64,000 bases of DNA from Paraburkholderia metrosideri (GTDB lineage: Bacteria; Pseudomonadota; Gammaproteobacteria; Burkholderiales; Burkholderiaceae). Positions 44,060-52,183 of the stretch are shown piece after piece (within the stretch, counting starts at the first letter, position 1; each line of letters begins with the position of its first letter). The notes beneath the pieces are model-generated. The model worked only from the letters and a program-made list of their open reading frames with translations, ran no database searches and was not told the DNA's origin. The translations under genes and the position numbers were made by a program. The stretch spans positions 1-64,000 of the forward strand of contig NZ_CAJHCP010000001.1 in NCBI RefSeq assembly GCF_904848625.1, in the 5' to 3' direction.

Positions 44060-45367
44060 ATGCAAGGAACGCTTTCATCCGCCGTCCCGCTTTCCGTGGA
44101 CACGCTCGCGCGGCAGCGGCGCCGCGCCATTGTTGCGACCGTGCTCGGCAATGGGCTCGAGTGGTTCGACTTCACGGTGTACAGCTTCTTCGCGGTCATC
44201 ATCGCGAAGCTGTTCTTCCCGACCGGCAATGAACTGACTTCGCTGCTGCTGGCCGTGGCCACCTTCGGTGTGGGCTTTTTTATGCGGCCGGTGGGCGGCA
44301 TCGTACTGGGCGTCTATGCAGATAAAGTCGGCCGGAAAGCGGCGCTCTCGCTGACCATTCTGTTGATGGCAGCCGGTACAGCGCTGATCGGCCTCGCGCC
44401 GACCTATGACCAGATCGGTCTGTGGGCGCCGGTACTGATCGTGCTCGCGCGCTTGCTGCAAGGCTTTTCCGCCGGCGGCGAAATGGGCAGCGCGACGGCC
44501 TTCCTCACCGAATATGCACCAGCGGACAAACGTGCGTTCTATTCGAGCTGGATTCAATCGAGTATCGGCTTTGCGGTGCTGCTGGGCGCCGCGGTCGGCA
44601 CGTTCGTGACGGCCAGCCTGAGTGCCGAGTCGCTGCACTCATGGGGCTGGAGAATGCCGTTCCTGATCGGCATTCTGATTGGACCGGTCGGCTATTTCAT
44701 TCGCAGCCGCATGGACGAAACGCCAGCCTTTAGCGCAGTTGCCGAAGAGGCCAAAAACGATTCACCGCTTGCCGATGTATTCCGCAGCTTTCCGCGCGAG
44801 ACGTTTGCCAGCTTTTCGATGGTCATTCTGTGGACCGTTTGCACCTACGTGCTGCTGTTCTATATGCCGACGTATTCAGTGCGTACGTTGCATCTGCCGC
44901 AATCGACCGGTTTTCTCGCGGGCATGTTCGGCGGCTCGATGATCATGTGCTTCTCGCCGGTGGTGGGCATGCTGGCGGACCGCTTCGGCCGGCGACGCTT
45001 TCTTTCGGGTGCGGCTGCACTGATCCTCGTGCTCGCATGGCCAATGTTCGCCTATATCAACAGCGCGCCTGGTCTCGCTTCGTTGATGGTATTTCAGGGC
45101 GTGTTCGGCCTGCTGATCGCGACCTATACGGGGCCGATTCTCGCGGCGTTCTCCGAACTGTTCCCGACCAAAGTTCTGTCGACCGGCCTCTCGGTGGCGT
45201 ACAACTTTGCAGTGACGATTTTCGGCGGCTTCGCACCGTTCTTTATCACGTGGCTGATTGCGTCGACGGGCAGCAACATGGCGCCGGCGATCTACGTGAT
45301 GATCGCGGCGGCGATCAGCCTGTGCGGTACTTTCTTCGTACGCGATCCGCGTCAACGCCGAGCTTGA
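44060..45367 (+). CDS. MHS-family MFS transporter
   Basis: 435 residues. Hallmark metabolite:H+ symporter opening VLGNGLEWFDFTVYSFFAVIIAKLFFP and GVYADKVGRKAAL between helices 2 and 3; ~12 membrane helices. MHS members import citrate, alpha-ketoglutarate, proline/betaine and similar. ATG at 44060 has GAGGAAAGAG just upstream; an ATG 15 nt earlier is possible. The amidohydrolase gene follows 61 bp later. Confidence 0.9.
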   Translation: MQGTLSSAVPLSVDTLARQRRRAIVATVLGNGLEWFDFTVYSFFAVIIAKLFFPTGNELTSLLLAVATFGVGFFMRPVGGIVLGVYADKVGRKAALSLTILLMAAGTALIGLAPTYDQIGLWAPVLIVLARLLQGFSAGGEMGSATAFLTEYAPADKRAFYSSWIQSSIGFAVLLGAAVGTFVTASLSAESLHSWGWRMPFLIGILIGPVGYFIRSRMDETPAFSAVAEEAKNDSPLADVFRSFPRETFASFSMVILWTVCTYVLLFYMPTYSVRTLHLPQSTGFLAGMFGGSMIMCFSPVVGMLADRFGRRRFLSGAAALILVLAWPMFAYINSAPGLASLMVFQGVFGLLIATYTGPILAAFSELFPTKVLSTGLSVAYNFAVTIFGGFAPFFITWLIASTGSNMAPAIYVMIAAAISLCGTFFVRDPRQRRA

Positions 45368-45428
45368 GCAGGCGCGTCCGGCACGCTCCACGCCGGACGA
45401 ATTCGTTCATCCAGTCAGGAAGATTCAA

Positions 45429-46676
45429 ATGAGCATTACGGTAATCAGCGGCGGCAACGTACTCGATCTGGCCCAGGGTGCATTGCTGGAACACCATCAT
45501 GTCGTGATAGAAAACGGCCATATCGTCGAACTCACCGATCGTCCCGTCGACCTGCCGAACGCACGCGTGATCGACGCTCGCGGCAAGACGGTGATGCCGG
45601 GTCTGATCGATTGTCATGTCCATGTGCTGGCTTCGCGCGCGAACCTCGGTGTCAACGCGGCACAGCCGAATATCCTCACAGCGATTCGCGCATTGCCGAT
45701 TCTTAAAGCGATGCTCGGCCGTGGTTTCACCAGCGTGCGCGATGCGGGCGGCGCGGATTGGGGTTTGACGCAGGCGCTCGAAAGCGGCCTGATTCCGGGC
45801 CCGCGGATTTTCCCATCCGGTAAGGCGCTATCGCAGACCGGCGGTCACGGCGATTTCCGGCCGCGCGGCGACGTGCTGGAGCCGTGCTCCTGTGCGTTCC
45901 GCGCGGGCGCGATTGCGCGCGTGGTCGACGGCGTGGATGCGGTGCGGCTCGCCGTGCGTGAAGAGATCCAGAAGGGTGCGACGCAGATCAAGATCATGGC
46001 GTCAGGCGGCGTCGCGTCGCCAACCGATCCGATCAGCAACACACAGTATTCCGAGGACGAAATTCGCGCGATCGTCGCCGAAGCAGAAGCGGCCAATACT
46101 TACGTGATGGCGCATGCGTACACGGGCCGCGCGATTTCGCGGGCGATTCGCTGCGGTGTGCGCACCATCGAGCACGGCAACCTGGTCGACGCTGAAGCCG
46201 CGCAACTGATGCATGAGCACGGCGCATTCGTCGTCCCGACGCTGGTGACTTACGACGCGCTCGCCAGACACGGTGCGGATTACGGCTTGCCGGCAGACTC
46301 GATCGCGAAGATCGAAACCGTGCGGCAGGCAGGGCGTGACTCGCTCGAAATCTACGCGAACGCTGGCGTGCCGATGGGTTTCGGTTCGGATCTGCTCGGC
46401 GAGATGCATACGTTCCAGAGCGACGAGTTGCGCATTCGCGCCGACGTGCTCGGCAACCTGGAAGCGTTGCGCTCCGCTACCACGATTGCGGCGGATATCG
46501 TCAATCTGAATGGCAAGCTCGGCGTGATCAAAGCGGGCGCGATTGCCGATTTGCTGGTGGTCGACGGTGATCCGCTCAAGGACATCAGCGTGCTGACCGG
46601 TCAGGGCGAGCGTCTGACTTATGTGTTGCAGCGTGGCGAGGTAGTGAGCGAGCGGGGCGCAGTCACGTCGCGTTGA
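45429..46676 (+). CDS. Metal-dependent amidohydrolase (Xaa-Pro dipeptidase/imidazolonepropionase-like)
   Basis: 415 residues of the COG1228-like amidohydrolase group. Metal-binding features in order: HVHVL, Lys of IKIMASGG, His of AHAYT, EHGN and Asp of GSDLLGE. Related enzymes cleave L-Xaa-Pro/Arg/Lys dipeptides or cyclic amides. It follows the MHS transporter gene and probably acts on the imported compound. AGGAAG precedes the ATG. Confidence 0.9.
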   Translation: MSITVISGGNVLDLAQGALLEHHHVVIENGHIVELTDRPVDLPNARVIDARGKTVMPGLIDCHVHVLASRANLGVNAAQPNILTAIRALPILKAMLGRGFTSVRDAGGADWGLTQALESGLIPGPRIFPSGKALSQTGGHGDFRPRGDVLEPCSCAFRAGAIARVVDGVDAVRLAVREEIQKGATQIKIMASGGVASPTDPISNTQYSEDEIRAIVAEAEAANTYVMAHAYTGRAISRAIRCGVRTIEHGNLVDAEAAQLMHEHGAFVVPTLVTYDALARHGADYGLPADSIAKIETVRQAGRDSLEIYANAGVPMGFGSDLLGEMHTFQSDELRIRADVLGNLEALRSATTIAADIVNLNGKLGVIKAGAIADLLVVDGDPLKDISVLTGQGERLTYVLQRGEVVSERGAVTSR

Positions 46677-46710
46677 TTGCATCAATCCGTGCACAGATAG
46701 CACAGCGTGT

Positions 46711-46739
46711 TCGCGCAGGTGTTCTTCATGCCTGCGCGA
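46711..46739. terminator. Hairpin between convergent amidohydrolase and DMT genes
   Basis: TCGCGCAGG / CCTGCGCGA with 11-nt loop, overlapping the last codons of the DMT gene. It has no U-tract, so termination is uncertain. Confidence 0.4.
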
Positions 46740-47637
46740 CCCTCGTGCGCCATGCGGTCCAGCGTACCGTCGCCAGAATCGACGCCGCCACGATCAGCGC
46801 ACCGCCGACCCACGCGGTCAACGAAATCCTTTCTCCTAGCCACAGGCACGCGAACAGCGCGCCAAACGCCGGTTCGCTGCCCATCAACAGCGAGACCCGC
46901 GTCGGACTGCTCCGTTTGATCGCGAAGTTCTGCGCGAAGAACGCGAACAGCGTGCACGCCAGCACCAGATAAGCGACATAAGCCCAGAACGAAGCGTGTC
47001 CCGTCAGCGTCGGCAGCGCTTGCCACTGTTGCGGTGCGAATAGCCACGCGGCTGCCGCGCTGCCAGATGCGACGACACCCGACTGCACCGCCGTCACCGA
47101 TAAAGCCGGCAGCGTCGAATCGCGCATCACGCGTTTGGTCACGCACACGGTCAATGCGCGCAATAATGCGGCGAGCAGAATGAGCGCGTCGCCGGGGTTC
47201 AACTTCAGTGCGCCGTCATCGGCAAGCAACCACGCGCCTGTTAGCGACAGCACGACCGCGACCCACTCGATACGGCTCGGTCTGCGCTTGAGCAACTGCC
47301 ATTCGACCAGCGGCGTTAACACCACGCACAGACTGATCAGAAACGCGGCATTGGCGGCGCGTGTCATCAGGATGCCAAAGGTTTCGCACAGGAAGATGCC
47401 AAGCAGCAGAACGCCGGCAATCAGCACGCCGCGCAGCGTGCGGATATTGGCGCTACGCAGGTGGCGCAGTGCGGGCGACAGGATCACAAAGGTGATGCCA
47501 AAGCGCAACGCCAGCAAGCCCAGCACCGGATAAAACATCAGCGCGCTTTTGACGACGCCGTAACTGGTGCCCCACACCACCGCAACTCCGAGCAGCATCA
47601 GATCGGAAAGAAAAAGCAGTCGTTGCTGTTTCGACAT
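46726..47637 (-). CDS. DMT-superfamily (EamA) transporter
   Basis: 303 residues, ten membrane helices in two EamA halves (first GVAVVWGTSYGVVKSALMFYP, second GSEPAFGALFACLWLGERIS). Start at 47637, preceded by GAGG; eight extra residues would come from a start at 47661. Divergent from a LysR gene over ~125 bp, so probably a regulated exporter. Confidence 0.88.
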   Translation of the reverse strand: MSKQQRLLFLSDLMLLGVAVVWGTSYGVVKSALMFYPVLGLLALRFGITFVILSPALRHLRSANIRTLRGVLIAGVLLLGIFLCETFGILMTRAANAAFLISLCVVLTPLVEWQLLKRRPSRIEWVAVVLSLTGAWLLADDGALKLNPGDALILLAALLRALTVCVTKRVMRDSTLPALSVTAVQSGVVASGSAAAAWLFAPQQWQALPTLTGHASFWAYVAYLVLACTLFAFFAQNFAIKRSSPTRVSLLMGSEPAFGALFACLWLGERISLTAWVGGALIVAASILATVRWTAWRTRVAQA

Positions 47638-47761
47638 GGCAAACCTCGTGCAAGAGAGCACGTATTGTCGAATGATGCGTGGGAGATGATAATCGGGTCA
47701 TCGTGCAAAGCGTTTATGTCGAAAATGCACAAATGAACCGTTAGTTTCCGAGACCGCCGCG

Positions 47762-48691
47762 ATGACGCCTGCCGAGCTTTTCGACTTGTTGCCCGATATG
47801 GCGGTGTTCGCGCGCGTCGTCGAGGCCGGCAATTTTTCGGTGGCCGCGCGCCAGTTGGGCAGCACGCCGTCTACGGTCAGCCGCCAGATCAAGCGGCTCG
47901 AAGACGCGCTCGCCACCCGTCTGCTCGAACGGTCCACCCGCAGCGTGCGCGTGACGGAGTCCGGCGCGCAAGTGGTGCGATTCTGTCGCGACATGGTCAG
48001 CGCCGCGTCGGGTGCGGTCGACGCCGCGGGGCAACTGTCGGGCCGCGCGCAAGGCAAGGTGAGCCTCAGTGCGCCGACGCAATTCGCGAGGGCGGTGATT
48101 CATCCGCTGATTGCAGGCTTTTTGCGTGCTTACGAGGAAGTGGATCTGCAACTGCGCTTCACCGATCACGACGTCGACCCGCTGGCCGACGATGTCGATC
48201 TGGTCATCCGTCTGACCGAGCATCCGCCGCAAGGATTGGCGGGGCGCCGGTTGGGCACGGTGCGCTGGCTACTGGCGGCGTCGCCCGCCTATCTGCTTGA
48301 GCGCGGCACGCCCGGGCATCCGCGCGACCTGTTGAAACACGCGTGCATCTATCTAGGCGAAACGGCCGACGACAATCGCTGGCGTTTCCGCCGCGGTGCC
48401 GAAACCCACAGCGTCGACGTCAAGGGGCGCTACATCGCCAATCATGTCGGCGCCAGACTGGAAGCGGCGCTACAGGACTTCGGCGTCGCGAGCGTGCCGC
48501 AGTTCGCCGCCGAAGCAGCATTGCAACGTGGCGAACTGGTGCAGGTGCTGCCCGAGTGGCGGATCGACGCGCACCCTTATGCTGGATCAGTGTGGCTGCT
48601 GTATCCGCCGAACCGTTTTTTGCCGCCGAAGGTGAGGGCGTTGATCGATTATCTGGTCGAACACCTTCACGTCACCGACAATACGGCCTGA
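47762..48691 (+). CDS. LysR-family regulator (CrgA-like group)
   Basis: 309 residues. HTH FSVAARQLGSTPSTVSRQIKRLEDALATRLLERSTRSVRVTESG and an effector domain with GKVSLSAPTQFARAVIHPLIAGFL. Divergent from the DMT transporter, which is its most likely target. No strong ribosome binding site was visible before the ATG. Confidence 0.9.
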   Translation: MTPAELFDLLPDMAVFARVVEAGNFSVAARQLGSTPSTVSRQIKRLEDALATRLLERSTRSVRVTESGAQVVRFCRDMVSAASGAVDAAGQLSGRAQGKVSLSAPTQFARAVIHPLIAGFLRAYEEVDLQLRFTDHDVDPLADDVDLVIRLTEHPPQGLAGRRLGTVRWLLAASPAYLLERGTPGHPRDLLKHACIYLGETADDNRWRFRRGAETHSVDVKGRYIANHVGARLEAALQDFGVASVPQFAAEAALQRGELVQVLPEWRIDAHPYAGSVWLLYPPNRFLPPKVRALIDYLVEHLHVTDNTA

Positions 48692-48851
48692 TGGCGTGGC
48701 GCCCGAAGCGCGCAACGTAGCAGCGAATAGTGACCGCTGAACAATTCGCCCGCAGCGGGTGGTTCGTTAGCGAAACGAACCTGTAACCAACCGCTCGCAC
48801 TTTCCATGATTGAATGCAACCGACGTTAGAACGATCTCGAGGAGAACCAGC

Positions 48852-49940
48852 ATGACCCTGCGCGAAGCCGGACCGATTGCGGCCACTGTTTATCGCGGCG
48901 ATTCGATTGAAAACTCGCATGTCGCCCATGTCGCGGTTGTCGATGCAAACGGGCGTCTGCTGTATTCGTTCGGCGACCCGTCGCGCATGACGTTGGCGCG
49001 CTCAGCCGCGAAGCCGGCGCAAGCGCTCGCGGTGCTGGAAACGGGCGCGCTCGAAAGTTTCGGTTTTGACGAAGCCGATCTCGCGCTGATGTGCGCGTCG
49101 CACAGCAGCGAGGCGCGTCACATCGAGCGGACTCGCAGCATGCTGGCGAAAGCGCAGGCCAGCGAGGCAGACATGCGTTGCGGCGGCCATCCGCCGCTGT
49201 CCGATGCAGTGTACATCGACTGGCTCAAGCGGGATTTCAAGCCGGGTGCGGTATGCAGCAACTGCTCCGGCAAGCACGCCGGGATGCTGGCCGGTGCGCG
49301 TTCTATCGGCGCCGCGATCAACGGCTATGAGCAGCCTGAGCATCCGTTGCAGGTGCGCGTGAAGCACACCGTCGCCGATGTATGCGATTTACCGGACGAC
49401 GCAGTGCACTGGGCGATAGATGGCTGCAATCTGCCGACCCCGGCGTTTCCGCTGGACCGCCTCGCGCGTCTGTTTGCGAAGCTGGCGGCGTCGCAGGATC
49501 AGGTGTCGGCGGCGAATGCTGCGTCGACCGTTTCGATCACACCGCGCACGCAAGCACTCGCGCGGATTTATCGTGCGATGACGGGCTATCCGGAACTGGT
49601 AGGCGGCGAGGGCCGGTTCTGTACGGAATTGATGCAGGCCTTCGACGGCGCACTGGTCGGCAAGGTCGGCGCGGACGGCAGTTATGCGATCGGCGTGCGG
49701 GCATCGTCACAGACCGCGAAACTGGGCGCGGAGGGCGCGCTCGGTATTGCCGTGAAGGTCGAAGACGGCACGGTGAGCGTGTTGTACGCGGTGGCGGCCG
49801 AATTGCTTGGGTTGCTGGAGATTGGAACCGCCGGGCAACGTGCGAAGCTGGACGCTTTTCGCGCGCCGAAGCGCGTCAACACGATGGGCGTTGAAACGGG
49901 GCGCCTGGCATTTTCAATCGGCCTCGCGGCGGCGCGATAA
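48852..49940 (+). CDS. Class 3 (Rhizobium etli-type) L-asparaginase
   Basis: 362 residues, Asparaginase_II (pfam06089 type). Residues matching the R. etli ReAV active site: Ser51-x-x-Lys54 (RSAAKP), Ser83 (CASHS), the zinc ligands Cys138 and Lys141 (CSGK) and Cys192 (DGCNLP), and Lys271 (VGKVGADG). It hydrolyses asparagine to aspartate and ammonia. AGGAG lies before the ATG at 48852. It is unrelated to the better-known type I/II enzymes. No transporter is adjacent. Confidence 0.9.
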   Translation: MTLREAGPIAATVYRGDSIENSHVAHVAVVDANGRLLYSFGDPSRMTLARSAAKPAQALAVLETGALESFGFDEADLALMCASHSSEARHIERTRSMLAKAQASEADMRCGGHPPLSDAVYIDWLKRDFKPGAVCSNCSGKHAGMLAGARSIGAAINGYEQPEHPLQVRVKHTVADVCDLPDDAVHWAIDGCNLPTPAFPLDRLARLFAKLAASQDQVSAANAASTVSITPRTQALARIYRAMTGYPELVGGEGRFCTELMQAFDGALVGKVGADGSYAIGVRASSQTAKLGAEGALGIAVKVEDGTVSVLYAVAAELLGLLEIGTAGQRAKLDAFRAPKRVNTMGVETGRLAFSIGLAAAR

Positions 49941-50049
49941 ACATAGCGGATTGCTGCGCTGTGATGGCAGCGGTTGATCGTGGGCCAATGCTGCTAAATA
50001 TGGCGAACATGGCCTACGCAACCGCCGCTTTAGTCCTCACTACTTTCCA

Positions 50050-51024
50050 CTACGCAGCCGCCGCCGCAGGCGCAACCCCCAACGCACTGCGAATCGCATC
50101 GGCCAATTCGGACGCGGCGAACTTCGCCACGTACCCATTGGCACCCGCATTCTTCACATGCGCTTCATTCGCCGCGCCCGTCAGCGACGAATGGATGATC
50201 ACCGGAATATCGCGCGTGCGTTCATCGGCCTTGATCTGACGCGTCAGCATGAAGCCGTCCATCTCCGGCATTTCCAGATCGGTCAATACGAGTGCGATGC
50301 TGTCGCGCGCCCGCGTACCGCTGGACTGTGCTTCGCGGGCGACCTGCTGCAAGGTATTCCACGCTTCTTCGCCGGTCTTGGTCATCACGTAATCCGCGCC
50401 GATCGCGCTAAGAGCCTGCTCGATCAGCTTGCGCGCGAAACCGGAGTCGTCGGCGGCGAGAATCTTTGCGCCACGACGAATACCCAGTGCTTCGCCGACC
50501 GATGCCGGATCGACCGCCGGATGCTGCGACGGAAACACATCGCGCAGTACCTGCTCGACATCGATCACCTGCGCGAGCCGCGAGTCGCCCGTATTGCCGT
50601 CGATCCGCGCAATGCTGGTGACGAGATTGCCGCCCGCCGCGCCCTCGGCGGAGAGCACCTGATTCCACTCCAGCCGCACGATATCGTCCACTTCCTCGAC
50701 CGCAAACGCTTGCGTCGACCGTGCGAATTCGGTAACTAGCAGAATGTTCAGCCCGCGCGTCGGCTCGCAGCCCATCAGGCGCGGCAAGTCGATCACAGGG
50801 ATGATCTGCCCGCGTATATCCACCGCGCCCATCACGAATGGCGATGAACCGGCAATGGGCGTGATCGCCGGCATCGTCGAGATTTCACGCACCTTGAACA
50901 CGTTGATGCCGTACAACTCGTGCGCATCACTGCCGGGCACGGAACCCAGTCGATACAGCAGCAGTTCGAATTTATTCGAACTCGTCAGATTGCTGCGTTC
51001 GTTCGCACGATTTTCTTCTGCCAT
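50050..51024 (-). CDS. cheV: Chemotaxis protein CheV (CheW-REC fusion)
   Basis: 324 residues. CheW domain at ~15-165 (FELLLYRLG ... YGINVFKVREIS ... GAVDIRGQIIPVIDLP) and receiver domain at ~186-312 with acidic Asp192/Asp193, phospho-acceptor Asp249 in LVLTDLEMPEMDG and a later Lys. CheV links receptors to CheA and adapts through phosphorylation. GGAGAAAG precedes the ATG. A sigma-28 promoter is visible ~110 bp upstream, so it is expressed with flagellar late genes although no other che or fli gene is here. Confidence 0.94.
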   Translation of the reverse strand: MAEENRANERSNLTSSNKFELLLYRLGSVPGSDAHELYGINVFKVREISTMPAITPIAGSSPFVMGAVDIRGQIIPVIDLPRLMGCEPTRGLNILLVTEFARSTQAFAVEEVDDIVRLEWNQVLSAEGAAGGNLVTSIARIDGNTGDSRLAQVIDVEQVLRDVFPSQHPAVDPASVGEALGIRRGAKILAADDSGFARKLIEQALSAIGADYVMTKTGEEAWNTLQQVAREAQSSGTRARDSIALVLTDLEMPEMDGFMLTRQIKADERTRDIPVIIHSSLTGAANEAHVKNAGANGYVAKFAASELADAIRSALGVAPAAAAA

Positions 51025-51135
51025 CGACTTTCTCCACGATTCACGATTGCCCTGCTTGATGCTTGACGTACTGCGGCTTACCCATTGCGCGCCATGGATG
51101 CATTGCGTTGGCCCGGGCGCGAGGCTGATCTCCTT

Positions 51136-51162
51136 GTTATCGGCGGCGCTGCCAAAAAATTA
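51136..51162 (-). promoter_or_regulatory. Sigma-28 (FliA) promoter of cheV
   Basis: On the minus strand TTAATTTT, an 11-nt spacer and GCCGATAA. The -10 is identical to the FliA consensus and the -35 matches TAAAGTTT at most positions, with exact family spacing. It reads toward cheV, whose ATG is ~112 bp away. Confidence 0.85.
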
Positions 51163-51220
51163 AGCGATTCGTTCCGGTTTCACGCGGATCGTTTAGCGCA
51201 TTTCGCAGGCATTGATATGA

Positions 51221-51237
51221 AGGTTACCTAAGGTTAC
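51221..51237. promoter_or_regulatory. Direct repeat AGGTTAC-N3-AGGTTAC
   Basis: Two identical 7-bp boxes 10 bp apart, ~45-60 bp upstream of a possible -10 at 51280. This layout is common for OmpR/PhoB-type response regulators. The regulator is unknown. Confidence 0.5.
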
Positions 51238-51407
51238 AGAAGCGACAGCGACGTTTCACATGGTCCGGGACGCGCCTTCTAGAATCGTCGGCGATTAAAG
51301 CGTGGCGTCACGTATCGACGGAAAGCTTTCTGCAAGGTTGTTGCACGCAGAGAGGTCCACGGCGCACACGCATCGTTGCCGTTTCGCTTCCACCTCAAGG
51401 AGAACCT

Positions 51408-51983
51408 ATGATCCGCTTGCCTCTCGCCACTCTCACCAGCGCCTGCCTGAGCGGGCTTCTGGTTGTTGCCACGGCAGCCAGCGCGCAAACCCCCGCGCCG
51501 TCGGCGCCCGCTGCTGCTGCGGCCGATGCGAGCCGTCTGCATGCCGCGGACCAGACCTTCATCGCCGATGGCACGCAAGGTGTCGCCACGCAACGCGACG
51601 CCGCGCGCATTGCCACATCGCGTTCTACCGACCGCGACGTCAAGGCATTTGCCGAGCGCGTGTCGACCGATAACGCGAAAATCTCCGAAGCATTGCGCGC
51701 GGCCAGCCCGCGCGGCGTCGACGTGCCGAATAACGATCCCGACGCGGCCGTGCTCGCGAGCATCAACAATCTGCGCGGCGCCGATTTCGACAAGACGTAT
51801 ATCGAACAGGTCGCGCTGGCGGGAGAGCAGAAGACGTTGTCGGCATTCCAGGCGGAAATTGCTTCGGGCCGCGATGATCAGTTGAAGGCCGCAGCGAAGA
51901 AGGCGTTGCCGACTATCCAGGAGCATTACGCGCTGGCGCAGGATCTTGCGAAGCGCAAGCACCTGTCTACGACGGCACAGTAA
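51408..51983 (+). CDS. DUF4142 secreted protein
   Basis: 191 residues with a signal peptide (cut near TAASA-QT). The mature chain is an Ala-rich helical ferritin-like domain of DUF4142: ADQTFIADGTQGVATQRDAARIATSRSTDRDVKAFAERV ... TYIEQVALAGEQKTLSAFQAE ... ALPTIQEHYALAQDLAKR. Exported helical-bundle proteins of unknown biochemical role; several are stress-linked. AAGGAG lies before the ATG. Confidence 0.88.
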   Translation: MIRLPLATLTSACLSGLLVVATAASAQTPAPSAPAAAAADASRLHAADQTFIADGTQGVATQRDAARIATSRSTDRDVKAFAERVSTDNAKISEALRAASPRGVDVPNNDPDAAVLASINNLRGADFDKTYIEQVALAGEQKTLSAFQAEIASGRDDQLKAAAKKALPTIQEHYALAQDLAKRKHLSTTAQ

Positions 51984-52004
51984 AGCAGGGCGTTTTACGT
52001 TTGC

Positions 52005-52050
52005 GCGCGTCACGTCACGTCGCGGCACGTCGCGGTGTGACGTGACGCGC
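52005..52050. repeat. Perfect 14-bp inverted repeat after the DUF4142 gene
   Basis: GCGCGTCACGTCAC (52005-52018) and GTGACGTGACGCGC (52037-52050) with an 18-nt loop. The loop repeats CGTCGCGG-type words. No U-tract. Could act as mRNA-end structure or a DNA-binding site. Confidence 0.75.
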
Positions 52051-52183
52051 GGCATCGCAGGGTAGGTTGATTGAGTGCTTTTCGGCGATAATCGTTTTCT
52101 TCTTTCGAGCCTGCGCGTCACGTGCCGATGGCTCCCGAAAGCACCATGACGATTTTCACCCGCACTCAATTCAAGCTCACGCT

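Larger units (their letters stand above)
51025..51407. other. Divergent promoter region cheV / DUF4142 gene
   Basis: About 380 bp. Leftward: the sigma-28 promoter of cheV. Rightward: TAGAAT at 51280-51285 as a possible -10 for the DUF4142 gene, with two AGGTTAC copies spaced one helical turn upstream. No gene seen. Confidence 0.6.
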
